A DNA stretch of 64,000 nt. Origin: Rhodococcus sp. Z13. Its GTDB lineage: Bacteria; Actinomycetota; Actinomycetes; Mycobacteriales; Mycobacteriaceae. The translations under genes were made by a program, and so were the position numbers. Below, piece after piece: positions 20,179-30,310 of this stretch; the first letter of the stretch is position 1, and every line of letters starts with the position of its first letter. The notes beneath the pieces are model-generated. The model did not search any database. It had not been told where the DNA came from and worked only from the letters and a program-made list of their open reading frames with translations. The DNA lies in assembly GCF_025837095.1 (NCBI RefSeq), contig NZ_CP107551.1:3652668-3716667 (forward strand), written 5' to 3'.

Positions 20179-22259
20179 GACTGCTCCTCCTGCGCCTGGA
20201 TCGCCGTGATGGCGATGGTGTTGACGATGTCCTGGACCAGGGCACCGCGGGACAGGTCGTTGACCGGCTTGTTCAGCCCCTGGAGGACGGGCCCCACAGC
20301 GACGGCGTCCGCGCTGCGCTGCACCGCCTTGTAGGTGTTGTTGCCGGTGTTCAGGTCCGGGAAGACGAACACCGTGGCGCGGCCGGCGACGTCCGAGCCG
20401 GGCAGTTTCGCGTCGGCGACCGTCGGTTCGATCGCGGCGTCGTACTGGATCGGTCCTTCCACGAGCAGGTCGGGGCGGCGTTCCCGCACGAGAGCGGTTG
20501 CGGTGCGGACCTTGTCGACGTCGGCTCCCGAACCCGACTCGCCGGTGGAGTAGGACAGCATCGCGATGCGCGGTTCGATGCCGAAACGGGCGGCGGTCGC
20601 GGCCGAGGAGATCGCGATGTCGGCGAGCTGGTCGGCGGTGGGATCGGGCACCACTGCGCAGTCGCCGTAGGCGAGCACCCGGTCGTCGAGGCACATCAGG
20701 AAGATGCTCGACACCGTCGACACACCGGGTTCGGTCTTGATGATCTCGAGTGAGGGCCGGATCGTGTGCGCGGTGGTGTGCGCGGCGCCGGAGACCATGC
20801 CGTCGGCGAGCCCGAGATGCACCATCATCGTGCCGAAATACGAGATGTCCCTCATTATCTCGCGGGCCCGGTCGAGTGTCATACCCTTGTGGGCGCGCAG
20901 CCGTGCGTACTCCTCGGCGAACCGTTCGGTGAGCTCGGAGGTACGCGGGTCGAGGATCTGCGCCTCGGACAGGTCCACGCCGAGCTCGGCGGCCCGCTGC
21001 CGCACCGCGGCCTCGTCGCCGAGGATGGTCAGCTGTGCGATGCCGCGCTGCAGCACCCGTCCGGCGGCCCGCAGGATCCGGTCGTCCTCGCCTTCGGGAA
21101 GCACGATGTGCCGGAGCTGTGTCCGGGCGCGGTCGATGAGCTGGTATTCGAACATCTGCGGGGTGGTCACCGACGGGCGGGGCAGCCGCAGCCGGTCGAG
21201 CAGGGCGCGGGAGTCGACGTGGCGTTCCATCAGGGCGAGGGCCGTGTCGATCTTGCGTTGTGCGCCGAGCGCCATCCGCCCCCGGGTGCGGTCCGCGGCC
21301 GCGGCGATGTCGAGGGTGCCCAGCTCGGTGGTGAGGATCGGCAGCGACGGTTTCAGCGCCGCGAGGAGCCGCGCGATCATCGGGTGGGGCCGGAGCCCGT
21401 CGTTCATGACGATGCCGGCGAGCGTCGGGAAACCTTCGGCAGCACTGGCGTTGACGAGGGTGAGGACGACGTCGGAACGGTCGGCGGGGGCGATGACGAC
21501 GACGCCGTCGGTGAGCCGCTCCAGAATGTGTTCGGCGGTCATGCCGTCCACCATGATCCGCAGCGCCTCGCGTTGCAGCAGGTCGGGATCACCGCTGTAG
21601 AGCTCACCGTCGATCGCGGTCATCAGCTCCGCCAGGGTGGGGGCGACCAGCGCGGGTACGTCCGGCAGGGTCCACACCGGTTCGCTGCGATCGGCCAGGG
21701 CGGCGGCCACCTCGTCGAGAGCGTCGGGATCGCACCGGTTGACGACGACGGCCCCGAGGTGGGCGTGCTGCGCGGCCAGTTCACTCGCGCACACCGCGGT
21801 GAACTGGGCGATCTCGGTGGGGGTGCGCCGCGCGCCGCGCAGGACCAGCAGCACGGGGGCGTCGAGGTTGGCGGCGATGCGGGCGTTGTACGACAGTTCG
21901 CTGGGGTTGGCGATCTCGGTGTAGTCGCTGCCGACGACGACGACGGCGTCGCAGCGGTCGGCGACGGCGTGGTACCTGACGACGATGTCGCTGAGCGCGG
22001 CGTCGGGGTCGGCGTGGACGTCGTCGTAGGTGACGCCGACGCAGTCGTCGTAGCCGAGGTCGACGGTGGTGTGTTCGAGCAGGAGCTCGAGGATGTAGTC
22101 GGTGTCGCTGTCGGAGCGGGCGATGGGGCGGAAGACCCCCACGCGGGCGGTGGAGGCGCACAGCGTCTGCAGTACGCCCAGGGCGACGGTCGACTTGCCG
22201 GTGTCGCCCTCGGGAGCCGCGATGTAGATGCTCGTTACGGAATCCGCCTCGACGCTCAT
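20175..22259 (-). CDS. pta: Phosphate acetyltransferase (long form)
   Basis: Pta interconverts acetyl-CoA and acetyl phosphate. The 694-residue long form has an N-terminal P-loop-like AAA domain (YIAAPEGDTGKSTVALGVL at about 12-30), a middle DRTGG-type domain (about 215-330) and the C-terminal catalytic PTA domain (about 370-694: LRHIVLPEGEDDRILRAAG, DGMVSGAAHTTAHTIRPSL, PRIAMLSYSTGESGSG, ATVFVFPDLNTGNNTYKAV). I chose ATG 22259, which gives the usual N-terminus; an upstream in-frame extension of 17 residues lacks support. It is the first gene of the pta-ackA pair. Confidence 0.96.
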   Translation of the reverse strand: MSVEADSVTSIYIAAPEGDTGKSTVALGVLQTLCASTARVGVFRPIARSDSDTDYILELLLEHTTVDLGYDDCVGVTYDDVHADPDAALSDIVVRYHAVADRCDAVVVVGSDYTEIANPSELSYNARIAANLDAPVLLVLRGARRTPTEIAQFTAVCASELAAQHAHLGAVVVNRCDPDALDEVAAALADRSEPVWTLPDVPALVAPTLAELMTAIDGELYSGDPDLLQREALRIMVDGMTAEHILERLTDGVVVIAPADRSDVVLTLVNASAAEGFPTLAGIVMNDGLRPHPMIARLLAALKPSLPILTTELGTLDIAAAADRTRGRMALGAQRKIDTALALMERHVDSRALLDRLRLPRPSVTTPQMFEYQLIDRARTQLRHIVLPEGEDDRILRAAGRVLQRGIAQLTILGDEAAVRQRAAELGVDLSEAQILDPRTSELTERFAEEYARLRAHKGMTLDRAREIMRDISYFGTMMVHLGLADGMVSGAAHTTAHTIRPSLEIIKTEPGVSTVSSIFLMCLDDRVLAYGDCAVVPDPTADQLADIAISSAATAARFGIEPRIAMLSYSTGESGSGADVDKVRTATALVRERRPDLLVEGPIQYDAAIEPTVADAKLPGSDVAGRATVFVFPDLNTGNNTYKAVQRSADAVAVGPVLQGLNKPVNDLSRGALVQDIVNTIAITAIQAQEEQS

Positions 22260-22274
22260 GGGTGTCACCCTAAT

Positions 22275-22305
22275 GCGGGGTGCCCGTTCCGGCGGGGCAC
22301 CCCGC
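22275..22305 (-). terminator. Hairpin downstream of fgd1
   Basis: Perfect 11-bp arms GCGGGGTGCCC (22275-22285) and its complement (22295-22305) lie 19 bases past the fgd1 stop codon and just upstream of the pta start. It probably terminates fgd1. Confidence 0.65.
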
Positions 22306-22324
22306 GACACGTCCGGGTGTGTGA

Positions 22325-23338
22325 TCAGGCGAGGGCGCGCAGGCGCGGCGCGAGGTCGCGTTCGAACAACTCCAGGAACCGCCGCTGATCATGACCCGGC
22401 GCATGGAACACCAGATGATTCAACCCCGCATCCACATACGCCTTGACCTGCTCGACCGCCTCGTCCGGATCCGACGCCACGATCCACCGCTTGGCCACCT
22501 GCTCGATCGGCAACGCATCGGCCGCGGCCTCCATCTCGATCGGATCGTCGATCGAATGCTTCTGCTCCGGCGTCAACGACAACGGCGCCCAGAACCGCGT
22601 GTTCTCCAACGCCCGATCCGGATCGGTGTCGTACGAGATCTTGATCTCGATCATCTTGTCGATCTGCACGACATCCCGCTCCGCCTTCGCCGCCCCCTCC
22701 GCCACCGCCGGCAGGAGTTTGTCGGTGTAGAGCTCCATGCCCTTGCCCGAGGTGCAGATGAACCCGTCCCCCGCCCGTCCCGCATACCGCGCCACCATCG
22801 GACCACCGGCGGCGATGTACACCGGGATACCGCCCTCGGGCACGTCGTAGATCGACGCCCCCTTCGTCGAGTAGAACTCCCCCTCGAAATCCACCCGGTC
22901 CCCGCGCCACAGCTCGCGCATCAGCCGCACCGACTCCCGCAGCCGCGCGAAGCGTTCCTTGAACTCCGGCCACTGGCCCGCATAACCGGTGGCGATCTCG
23001 TTGAGTGCCTCACCGGTGCCGACCCCGAGGAAGATCCTCCCCGGATACAGGCAGCCCATCGTCGCGAACGCCTGCGCGATCACCGCCGGATTGTACCGGA
23101 ACGTCGGCGTCAACACACTCGTGCCGAGCTGCAACCGCTGCGTGCGCTCCCCCACTGCGGTCATCCACGCCAGTGAGAACGGGGCGTGCCCACCCTGGTG
23201 GCGCCACGGCTGGAAATGATCCGACACCGTCGCCGAATCCATCCCGTGCGCCTCGGCGAGCACGGCCAGCTCGACCAGCTCCCGCGGCCCGAACTGCTCC
23301 GCCGACGCCTTGTACCCCAACTTCAGACCCTGAGCCAC
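22325..23338 (-). CDS. fgd1: F420-dependent glucose-6-phosphate dehydrogenase
   Basis: Fgd1 oxidises glucose-6-phosphate and reduces coenzyme F420, feeding F420H2-dependent reductases. The 337-residue LLM-fold protein is very close to the mycobacterial enzyme by memory: [78 protein letters not shown] and [14 protein letters not shown] are all present, including the substrate-contact residues of those segments. ATG 23338 has only a weak Shine-Dalgarno. It is separated from the upstream LLM operon by a strong hairpin, so it is probably transcribed alone. Confidence 0.97.
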   Translation of the reverse strand: MAQGLKLGYKASAEQFGPRELVELAVLAEAHGMDSATVSDHFQPWRHQGGHAPFSLAWMTAVGERTQRLQLGTSVLTPTFRYNPAVIAQAFATMGCLYPGRIFLGVGTGEALNEIATGYAGQWPEFKERFARLRESVRLMRELWRGDRVDFEGEFYSTKGASIYDVPEGGIPVYIAAGGPMVARYAGRAGDGFICTSGKGMELYTDKLLPAVAEGAAKAERDVVQIDKMIEIKISYDTDPDRALENTRFWAPLSLTPEQKHSIDDPIEMEAAADALPIEQVAKRWIVASDPDEAVEQVKAYVDAGLNHLVFHAPGHDQRRFLELFERDLAPRLRALA

Positions 23339-23401
23339 CGCATCCTCCGACCTTCACGTGTTCGACGCCCCGAGTATGCCGCCTCCCCTCCCGAAAGTTG
23401 A

Positions 23402-23447
23402 GGGAGGTCGTGTGCGTTTTCGTGCGGAAAAACGCACACAACCTCCC
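23402..23447 (-). terminator. Strong hairpin ending the 8-gene LLM/peptide-transporter operon
   Basis: Arms at 23402-23421 and 23427-23447 pair over 20 bases with one bulge and one wobble. Each arm is GGGAGGT, then GTGTGCG, then an A/T tract. It begins 6 bases after the stop of the last operon gene and before fgd1. Confidence 0.8.
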
Positions 23448-23453
23448 CGAAGT

Positions 23454-24596
23454 TCAGGCCGCGCGGATGCGGGCCAGGCCCCATTCCCGGGCGAGGAGCT
23501 CGTACGAGCGCACCCGGTCGGCGTGTCCGTGCGTCACCGAGGTGACGACGAGTTCGTCGGCGTCCGTGACGCGCCGGAGCGTGTCGAGGCGTTCGGCGAC
23601 GGTGCCCGGCGACCCCACGAACTGGGTGACCAGCCGGTCCTCGACGAGTTCGCGCTGCTCGTCGGTGAGCGGCGGGGTGGTCTCCGGGTCCGGATACGGG
23701 ATCGCGCCGTGGCCCGAGCGGATGCTGTGCGTCCAGTGCCCGTAGGTCGACGCCAGTTCGCGGGCGGTGGCGTCGTCGTCGGCGACCACCGCGTCGGCCG
23801 AGACCACCACGTAGGGCTTCCTCAGGATCGACGACGGACGGAACGCCGCCCGGTACGCCTCGACCGCCTCGACGGTCGTCCCGGGGCTGACGTGGTAGTT
23901 CGCGCCGAAGGGCAGGCCCAGGCGACCGGCGAGTTCCGCCGACGGGCCGGCGCTGGAGCCGAACACCCACACCTCGACGTCGGCGCCCTCCCCCGGGTTG
24001 GCGTGCAGGTCGGTGCCGTCGGGGGTGGTGAAGGTGCCGTCCAGGAAGGCGAGGATGTCCTCGACCTGCCGGGCGAAGTCGGGCGACTCGGCGCCGGGCT
24101 GCTGCAGCAGACCGAAGCTCGTGGCGAGGCGCGACGACGACAGCAGCTTCGCGGTGGGGAACGGCGGCGGGATGATCAATCCGTCGCGGATCTGCGTGGG
24201 CCGCGGCGCGGGTTCCGGTGCCGATCCGGCCGCCAGCGCCTCGGCGCGGCGCTGTCCCGACCGCCCCAGCCCGAGGTCGATGCGCCCCGGGTACAGGGCG
24301 TCGAGGGTGCCGAAGGATTCGACGACGCCGATGGCGGTGTTGTGCCCGAGCTGCACCGCAGCGGCACCGACGCGGATGGTGCTGGTCGCGGCGGCGATCG
24401 CCCCGACGAGCACGGCGGGGGCCGACGACGCGACCGCCACGAAGTGGTGCTCGGCGACCCAGTAGCGCTTGTAGCCCCACGCCTCGACCTTCCGGGCGAG
24501 GTCGAGGGTGTTGTGCAGGGCCTGCGGCACCGTCGACCCCTCGCTGACCGGCGAGAGGTCGAGCACCGACAGCGGAACCGGATTCACGGCGTTCAC
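23454..24596 (-). CDS. LLM-class flavin-dependent oxidoreductase (MsnO8-like)
   Basis: The 380-residue luciferase-fold protein has SVLDLSPVSEGSTVPQALHNT, YKRYWVAEHHFVAVASSAPA, GAAAVQLGHNTAIGVVESFGTLDALYPGRIDLGLGRS (the flavin pocket and conserved GLGR) and WVFGSSAGPSAELAGRLGLPFGANYH. It resembles group 1 LLM proteins of the MsnO8 type, whose substrates are mostly unknown. GTG 24596 overlaps the DUF1684 stop (GTGA) and has GGGAG upstream. It is last in an 8-gene operon with an oligopeptide-type ABC importer and two more flavin oxidoreductases, so it probably acts on an imported sulfur or nitrogen compound (inference). Confidence 0.87.
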   Translation of the reverse strand: MNAVNPVPLSVLDLSPVSEGSTVPQALHNTLDLARKVEAWGYKRYWVAEHHFVAVASSAPAVLVGAIAAATSTIRVGAAAVQLGHNTAIGVVESFGTLDALYPGRIDLGLGRSGQRRAEALAAGSAPEPAPRPTQIRDGLIIPPPFPTAKLLSSSRLATSFGLLQQPGAESPDFARQVEDILAFLDGTFTTPDGTDLHANPGEGADVEVWVFGSSAGPSAELAGRLGLPFGANYHVSPGTTVEAVEAYRAAFRPSSILRKPYVVVSADAVVADDDATARELASTYGHWTHSIRSGHGAIPYPDPETTPPLTDEQRELVEDRLVTQFVGSPGTVAERLDTLRRVTDADELVVTSVTHGHADRVRSYELLAREWGLARIRAA

Positions 24597-25363
24597 GACG
24601 ACTCCCGGACCCGAGGATTGCGTTCGCCGGCCTCGACGGCGAAGGGAAGACGGTTCTGCGGCGGTGCGATCGGGCAGGTCGCCGCGTCGGTGAAGGCGCA
24701 CGGCAGGTTCGCGGCGCGCGTGAAGTCGAGGGTGACCGTCCCGTCCTCGGCCGGCTCCCCGATCTGCAGGATCCGCGCGGCCGGATAGGTGGTCACCCCG
24801 GAGGTCGCATCGGTGAACAGGATGCGCAGCGGACCATCGGCCACCCCGAAGGCGACGAGTTCGTGCTCGGCCCCGTCGTGTTCGAACCGGATCACCCCCG
24901 CCGCCGGGTGGTGGTGTTCGAGTCCGTCGACGACCGCGGCGGTGGTGACGACCCGCTCGTCGTCGAACGCCTCGAGGCGGCCGGTCAGCACCCAGGCCGG
25001 GTCGGGTTCGTAGGCCGGGATGCCGGAGAACGACGCCAGGGCGGGCGCCGTCCGGTCGTGGATGCGGATGGCGAACCGTCCGGTGCGGCGGATGATCTCG
25101 ACGTAGCCGCGCTCGAATTCCACCTGCACGCCGGGGGCACCCTCGACGGGTTCGTAGGCGGTGGTGCCGCCGTCGAGTTCGTGGACCACGCTCTCTCCGT
25201 CGGCGTGCCAGTAGCCGGGGGCCTCGTCGAAGGAGGTGGGGGTTCCGTCGAGCCAGTGCAGCGCCGTCAGGCTCAGCCAGCCGAGGGGCTGCCGCAGAGC
25301 GTCGTTGCGTTCGGCATGCCACCGCTGCCAGTCGTCGACGAACTGATCGAGTGTTGCGGTCAT
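24593..25363 (-). CDS. DUF1684 protein
   Basis: The 256-residue protein contains the DUF1684 hallmarks: an N-terminal WQRWHAERNDALRQPLGWLSLTALHWL and a C-terminal DFTRAANLPCAFTDAATCPIAPPQNRLPFAVEAGE. DUF1684 proteins are often encoded beside flavin monooxygenases, but no activity is established that I know of. The ATG overlaps the stop of the NtaA-type gene (ATGA), and its own stop overlaps the next LLM gene, so it is coupled on both sides. The conserved Cys and Pro-rich end suggests a small-molecule or metal site (inference). Confidence 0.85.
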   Translation of the reverse strand: MTATLDQFVDDWQRWHAERNDALRQPLGWLSLTALHWLDGTPTSFDEAPGYWHADGESVVHELDGGTTAYEPVEGAPGVQVEFERGYVEIIRRTGRFAIRIHDRTAPALASFSGIPAYEPDPAWVLTGRLEAFDDERVVTTAAVVDGLEHHHPAAGVIRFEHDGAEHELVAFGVADGPLRILFTDATSGVTTYPAARILQIGEPAEDGTVTLDFTRAANLPCAFTDAATCPIAPPQNRLPFAVEAGERNPRVRESS

Positions 25364-26730
25364 GACGCGCGGGCTCCTTCGGTGACGGTGTGCGGGTCGC
25401 GCAGGTTCAGATGCCCACGCAGGGTGCTGCTGTCGTAGTCGGTGCGGAAGCTGCCGCGTTCCTGCAGCAGCGGGACGACCGTGTCGACGAACTCGTCGAG
25501 GCCGCCGGGGGTGAGATGCGGGACGAGGATGAAGCCGTCGCTCGCGTCGGTCTGGACGTAGAGGTCGATCTCGTCGGCGACCTGCTGCGGGGTGCCGACG
25601 AACTGCTGGCGGGCGGTGACCTCGATGATGAGTTCGCGGATGCTGAGGTTCTCGGCGTCCGTCTTGGCCTTCCACTGCCGGGCGACGGCGAGCGGATCCT
25701 TGGCGTGCCGCACGCGCCCACGGGTGATGATGACGTTGTCCTCGGGCTCGACGTCCGGCAGTGGGCCGTCGGGGTCGTAGGCCGACAGGTCCTTGCCCCA
25801 GACCTGTTCGAGGAAGGCGATGGCGGTCTGCGGGCCCACCTGCTGCAGGCGGATGTGCCGGGCGCGTTCCTCCGCCTCCTCGGGGGTGTCGCCGAGGACG
25901 AAGGTCGCGGCGGGCAGGATCTTCAGGTCGTCCCAGCTGCGCCCGTACTTGGCGAGGCGGTTCTTGACGTCGGTGTAGAAGGCACGGCCCTCCTCGAGGG
26001 TGCCGTGGCGGCTGAAGATGGCGTCGGCCTTGGCGGCGCCGAATTCGCGGCCCTCGTCGGAGTCGCCGGCCTGCAGCAGCACCGGGTGGCCCTGCGGGCT
26101 GCGCGGCACCTCGAAGCGTCCGGTGATGTCGAACTGGGTGGTGTGGACGTCGAACGGTGTGATATCGGTGTCGGCGGCGAAGACCCCGGCCTCCCGGTCG
26201 ATCACCGGGGCGTGCTCGGCCCAGCTGTCCCACAGCTGCCGGGTCACGTCGACCACCTCGGCGGCGCGGACGTAGCGCTGCGAGTACTCGAGGAAGCCGC
26301 CGCGGCGGAAGTTCTCGCCGGTGAACGCATCCGGCGACGTCACGAGGTTCCACGCGGCGCGGCCACCGGAGAGGTGGTCGAGGGTGGCGAACTGCTTGGC
26401 CAGTTCGTAGGGCTCGTTGAAGGTGGTGTTGATGGTGCCGGCCAGACCGAGATGGGTGGTGGCGCCGGCGAGGGCCTCGAGCACGGTGAGGGTGTCGGGG
26501 CGGCCCACGACGTCGAGGTCGTGGATGCGGCCGCGGTGCTCACGCAGCCGCAGGCCCTCGGCGAGGAAGAAGAAGTCGAACCGGCCGCGCTCGGCGGTGC
26601 GAGCGAGGTGCAGGAACGACGAGAAGTCGATCTGGCTCCTCGATTCCGGGTCGGCCCACACGGTGGTGTTGTTGACGCCCGGGAAGTGCGCGGCGAGATG
26701 GATCTGCTTGCGAACGGTGTTGCGGGACAC
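25360..26730 (-). CDS. FMN-dependent monooxygenase of the NtaA/SnaA/DszA/SoxA family
   Basis: The 456-residue protein is a two-component flavin monooxygenase that needs reduced FMN from a separate reductase. Family marks are AHFPGVNNTTVWADPESRSQIDF, HLARTAERGRFDFFFLAEGL, NTTFNEPYELAKQFATLDHLSGGRAAWNLVTSPD, GHPVLLQAGDSDEGREFGA and the C-terminal FVGTPQQVADEIDLYVQTDASDGFILVPHLTPGG. Relatives desulfurise dibenzothiophene sulfone (DszA), oxidise nitrilotriacetate (NtaA) or act in S-alkyl-cysteine salvage (Bacillus CmoJ type). It lies mid-operon, 13 bases after another LLM gene. Confidence 0.92.
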   Translation of the reverse strand: MSRNTVRKQIHLAAHFPGVNNTTVWADPESRSQIDFSSFLHLARTAERGRFDFFFLAEGLRLREHRGRIHDLDVVGRPDTLTVLEALAGATTHLGLAGTINTTFNEPYELAKQFATLDHLSGGRAAWNLVTSPDAFTGENFRRGGFLEYSQRYVRAAEVVDVTRQLWDSWAEHAPVIDREAGVFAADTDITPFDVHTTQFDITGRFEVPRSPQGHPVLLQAGDSDEGREFGAAKADAIFSRHGTLEEGRAFYTDVKNRLAKYGRSWDDLKILPAATFVLGDTPEEAEERARHIRLQQVGPQTAIAFLEQVWGKDLSAYDPDGPLPDVEPEDNVIITRGRVRHAKDPLAVARQWKAKTDAENLSIRELIIEVTARQQFVGTPQQVADEIDLYVQTDASDGFILVPHLTPGGLDEFVDTVVPLLQERGSFRTDYDSSTLRGHLNLRDPHTVTEGARAS

Positions 26731-26743
26731 GGTGATCGTTCCT

Positions 26744-27835
26744 TCAGTGAGCGGCGACGAAGCGGTTGGCGGGACGGGGCAGACCGAGCCGGTCGCGGAG
26801 GGTGCCGGTGGCCGGTGCCACCGCGGGGCGCAGGACGGGCAGGACGTCCTCGACGAGGCGTTCCACCGTGGCGGCCAGCGCGAGCGGGCGCACGGTCACC
26901 CCGTCCACTCCGCTGACGCCGGAGAGGAATTCGAGCAGGCTCGCGGGCGTGCCGGAGTGTACGAGGGTGTCGGAGCGGTAGGGCTCCCCGGCCCACTGTT
27001 CGAGCCGGGCGAGGTCGGCCGCGGCGTCGTCGCCGAGCAGCACGTCGACGTCGAGCAGCACGAAGATGCGCCGGTCCTCGGCCCGCGTCCGGATGCGGGT
27101 GGCGAGGTCGGCGGCGGCCGCGAGGTCCGTGGCCCGGATACGCACGAGATCGGCGCGTTGCACCGCGAACTCGAGGGTCTCCTCACCGGTGACCGTCACC
27201 GCGACCAGCGGTTGTCCCTGCGGCGAGCGCGGCACGATCGACGAGCCCTTGACGGAGAAGTACTCGCCGACGAAGTCGATGTAGTGGACCTTGTCGCGGT
27301 CGATGAAGCGGCCGGTGGCGACGTCTCGGATCTCGGCGTCGTCCTCCCAGCTGTCCCACAGTCGCGCCGCGACCTCGGCGGCCTCGTGCGCCTCCGCCCA
27401 CAACGATGCGGTGTCCTGTTCGTCCTTGCGGCCGAACAACTCCACGACGCCCGGCGTCACCGCGACCTCCCAGCCGGCGCGACCGAGGGTGGTGTGGTCG
27501 ATCGTCTGGATCGCCTTGGCGACGTGGAAGGGTTCGGTGTGGGTGACGGTCGCGGTGGGGATCAGGCCGATGCGGGAGGTCGCGGTGGTCAGGCGCGCGG
27601 CGAGCCCGATCGCTTCGAGCCGGCCGCGCACGGTGTTCTCGCCCGAGACGACACCGAAGGTGTCGGGGAAGAAGGCGAAGTCGGCTCCCGCCCGGTCGGC
27701 GGCGCCGACGAGGTCGGCCCAGTAGCGGGGGGTGAACAACTCCTCGGCGCGGGAGTCGTCGCGGCGCCACGACGCGGGGTGGACGCCGGTGCCCGCGAAC
27801 TCGACGGCCAGCAACAATTCTGAACTATCGGACAT
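26744..27835 (-). CDS. LLM-class flavin-dependent oxidoreductase
   Basis: The 363-residue luciferase-like protein begins [22 protein letters not shown]. It shows [62 protein letters not shown] and a late [14 protein letters not shown] segment. It is more divergent than the NtaA-type neighbour. ATG 27835 has GGAAGG 6 bases upstream and overlaps the ABC ATPase gene end by 11 bases. Probably a monooxygenase for the cargo of the adjacent importer. The substrate cannot be read from sequence. Confidence 0.87.
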   Translation of the reverse strand: MSDSSELLLAVEFAGTGVHPASWRRDDSRAEELFTPRYWADLVGAADRAGADFAFFPDTFGVVSGENTVRGRLEAIGLAARLTTATSRIGLIPTATVTHTEPFHVAKAIQTIDHTTLGRAGWEVAVTPGVVELFGRKDEQDTASLWAEAHEAAEVAARLWDSWEDDAEIRDVATGRFIDRDKVHYIDFVGEYFSVKGSSIVPRSPQGQPLVAVTVTGEETLEFAVQRADLVRIRATDLAAAADLATRIRTRAEDRRIFVLLDVDVLLGDDAAADLARLEQWAGEPYRSDTLVHSGTPASLLEFLSGVSGVDGVTVRPLALAATVERLVEDVLPVLRPAVAPATGTLRDRLGLPRPANRFVAAH

Positions 27836-29420
27836 GATGGACCTTCCCGGGAATCGCATCGAGCAACGTTCTCGTGTACTCGTGCTGGGGGTTGTCGAAG
27901 ATATCTGTGGTGGAGCCGTATTCGACGACGCGACCGGCCCGCATCACGGCGACGGTGTCGCTGATCTGCCGGACGACCGCGAGGTCGTGGGAGATGAACA
28001 GGTAGCTCAGGCCGAGTTCGGCCTGCAGCGAGGTGAGCAGGTCGAGGATCTGCGCCTGCACCGACACGTCCAGGGCGGAGACCGGTTCGTCGAGCACGAG
28101 CAGGTCGGGCCGCAGCGCCAGGGCCCGGGCGATGGCGACGCGCTGCCGCTGCCCGCCGGACAGTTCCGCGGGCCGGCGGTCGAGATGCGCCGACGACAAC
28201 GCCACCTGGTCGAGCAACCGCGCGACGTGCTCGGCGCGTTCGGCGCGGGTGCCGACCCCGAAGGCGTCCAGCGGTTCGGCGACGATGTCGCGGATCCGCA
28301 GCTTCGGATCGAGGGAGGCATAGGGGTTCTGGTGCACGAGCTGCACCCGGCGGCGCAGCGCCCGCAGGGCGCCACCGCGCAGGCCGGTGATGTCCTCCCC
28401 GTCGAACCGCACCTGTCCGGCGGTGGGGGTCTCGAGCCGGATCGCGATGCGGGAGACCGTGGACTTACCGGACCCGGACTCCCCCACCAGCGACAGGGTG
28501 CCGCCGCGGGGAACGTCGAACGACACGTCGCGCACGGCGTGCAGCGCCGACCTGCGGTCGATGCGGAAGGTCTTCGACACGTGCGAGACCGACAGGATCG
28601 GCTTCGCCTCGCGCGGGGCGGGGCGGGCCGGGGCATCCGCGAGGCTCGGTGCCGCGGCGATGAGCGAGCGGGTGTACTCGTGCTGCGGGTCGGCGAGGAC
28701 CTGTGTGGCCGGACCGGTTTCGACCACGCGCCCGTTCTTCATGACGACGATGCGGTCGGCGCGGTCGGCGGCGACACCCAGGTCGTGGGTGATGAGCAGG
28801 ACGGCGGCGCCGGTCTCGGCGATCCGGGTGTCGAGGTGGTCGAGGATGCGTCGCTGGACCGTCACGTCGAGGGCGCTGGTGGGTTCGTCGGCGATGACGA
28901 GGTCCGGTCGGCACGCGAGGGCGATACCGATGAGCACGCGCTGTCGCTGCCCACCGGACAGTTCCTGCGGATACTGCTTGGCGCGTAGCTCCGGATCGTC
29001 GAGTCCGGCCTCGGTGAGGATGCGCAGCGTCTCGATCCTCGCGGTGCGCCGGTCGGCGAGGCCGTGGATGCGCAGCACCTCGGCGACCTGGTCGCCGACG
29101 CGGACGACGGGATTGAGCGAGGTGGTGGGATCCTGCGGGACGAAACCGATGCGGGCGCCGCGGATACGTTCGAAGGCACGCTCGGACAGGTCGTTCAGGC
29201 GGGTGCCGTCGAAGGTCACCGACCCGGCGGTGACGCGGCCGGTGCCGGTGAGCAGGCCGATGATCGCCTGGGCGGTGGTGGATTTGCCGGAGCCGGATTC
29301 GCCGACCACCGCGACCACCTCGCCGCGCGCGACGGTGAGGTCGACGCCGTCCACCGCGACCACCGGTTCGCGGACCGTTCCGTAGGCGACCTGCAGGTCG
29401 CGGACCTCGAGCAGGGTCAT
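27825..29420 (-). CDS. Fused dual ABC ATPase of an oligopeptide/nickel-type importer (DppD-DppF-like)
   Basis: The 531-residue protein joins two complete ATPase domains. The first (about 1-250) has [22 protein letters not shown] and [13 protein letters not shown]. The second (about 275-531) has [22 protein letters not shown] and [13 protein letters not shown]. The QDPTTSLNP and QNPYASLDP signatures between Walker A and the C-loop are diagnostic of the oligopeptide/dipeptide class. Separate DppD and DppF subunits are normally used; the fusion is a recurrent variant. It energises the two permeases and the binding lipoprotein encoded upstream. Confidence 0.93.
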   Translation of the reverse strand: MTLLEVRDLQVAYGTVREPVVAVDGVDLTVARGEVVAVVGESGSGKSTTAQAIIGLLTGTGRVTAGSVTFDGTRLNDLSERAFERIRGARIGFVPQDPTTSLNPVVRVGDQVAEVLRIHGLADRRTARIETLRILTEAGLDDPELRAKQYPQELSGGQRQRVLIGIALACRPDLVIADEPTSALDVTVQRRILDHLDTRIAETGAAVLLITHDLGVAADRADRIVVMKNGRVVETGPATQVLADPQHEYTRSLIAAAPSLADAPARPAPREAKPILSVSHVSKTFRIDRRSALHAVRDVSFDVPRGGTLSLVGESGSGKSTVSRIAIRLETPTAGQVRFDGEDITGLRGGALRALRRRVQLVHQNPYASLDPKLRIRDIVAEPLDAFGVGTRAERAEHVARLLDQVALSSAHLDRRPAELSGGQRQRVAIARALALRPDLLVLDEPVSALDVSVQAQILDLLTSLQAELGLSYLFISHDLAVVRQISDTVAVMRAGRVVEYGSTTDIFDNPQHEYTRTLLDAIPGKVHHVR

Positions 29421-30310
29421 CGGGCGCTCCTGTTCTCGATGGTGTGGCCGATCCGGTGGGCGGACAGCACGACGGCGACGATGACCAGGCCGGGCAGGGT
29501 GGTCATCCACCACGCGGCGGCGAGGAAGTTGCGACCCTCGGAGATCAGCGATCCCCATTCGGGGGTGGGCGGGACCGCGCCGAACCCGAGGAAGCTCAGC
29601 GACGACACGGCGAGCACGGCCATGCCGAACTCGACAGCGGCCAGCGCGGTGACGGGGGCGTAGGAGTTGCGCAGCACGTGCCGGCGCAGCACGGTGTGCC
29701 GGCGGACACCGCACGCGAACGCCGCCTCCACGTAGAGGGCCTTGCGGACCCGCAGCACCTCCGAGCGCATGACGCGGGCGAAGTTCGCGACCAGGCTCAC
29801 GCCGACGGCGATCGCGACGTTCATCGTGCCGAAGCCGAGCGCCGTCACGAGTGCGAGGGAGAGCAGCAGCGCCGGGATGGACAGCAGGACGTCGACGATG
29901 CGCATGAGGACCGCGTCGACGGCCCCGCCGAGCGCACCGGAGATCAGTCCGACGAGGGAGCCGACCACCAGGGCGATGCCGACGGCGACGAGGGTCGCGG
30001 TGAGCGACAGTCCGGCGCCGTGCACGACGCGGGTGTAGACGTCGCGGCCGAGATTGTCGGTGCCGAACCAGTGGGCGAGGCTCGGCGGCTGCAACTTGTC
30101 GGCCGGTACCCCCTGCAGCGGGTCGCCGGAGGCGAACACCGAGGGGAACAGGGCGAAACCGACGGCGAGCAGCAGCACGAGTGCGGACACCGCGACCACG
30201 AGATTGCGGCGCAGCACCGACAGCACGTGCTGCAGACGGGAGTCCTTGCGGGAGAACTGTTCCGGGGAGAGACGGGTCGTCTCCGGTTCGCGGATCAGCG
30301 TGTCAGACAC
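29417..30310 (-). CDS. Oligopeptide-type ABC transporter permease (DppC-like)
   Basis: The 297-residue permease has a cytoplasmic N-terminus, a first transmembrane helix at about 35-58 ([19 protein letters not shown]), the family sequence [24 protein letters not shown], five more helices and the EAA loop [21 protein letters not shown]. It pairs with the DppB-like gene upstream. GTG 30310 is the natural start; it overlaps the DppB-like gene by 8 bases, and its own stop overlaps the ATPase start by 4 bases. Confidence 0.92.
   Translation of the reverse strand: MSDTLIREPETTRLSPEQFSRKDSRLQHVLSVLRRNLVVAVSALVLLLAVGFALFPSVFASGDPLQGVPADKLQPPSLAHWFGTDNLGRDVYTRVVHGAGLSLTATLVAVGIALVVGSLVGLISGALGGAVDAVLMRIVDVLLSIPALLLSLALVTALGFGTMNVAIAVGVSLVANFARVMRSEVLRVRKALYVEAAFACGVRRHTVLRRHVLRNSYAPVTALAAVEFGMAVLAVSSLSFLGFGAVPPTPEWGSLISEGRNFLAAAWWMTTLPGLVIVAVVLSAHRIGHTIENRSAR

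Noticed and set aside
22260-22310. N-terminal extension of pta by 17 residues
   Set aside because: The extension overlaps the fgd1 terminator hairpin and does not match the family; the downstream ATG gives the normal N-terminus.
23402-23447. Terminal inverted repeat of an insertion sequence
   Set aside because: The two arms are only 5 bases apart and directly follow an operon end, with no transposase nearby; it is a hairpin terminator.
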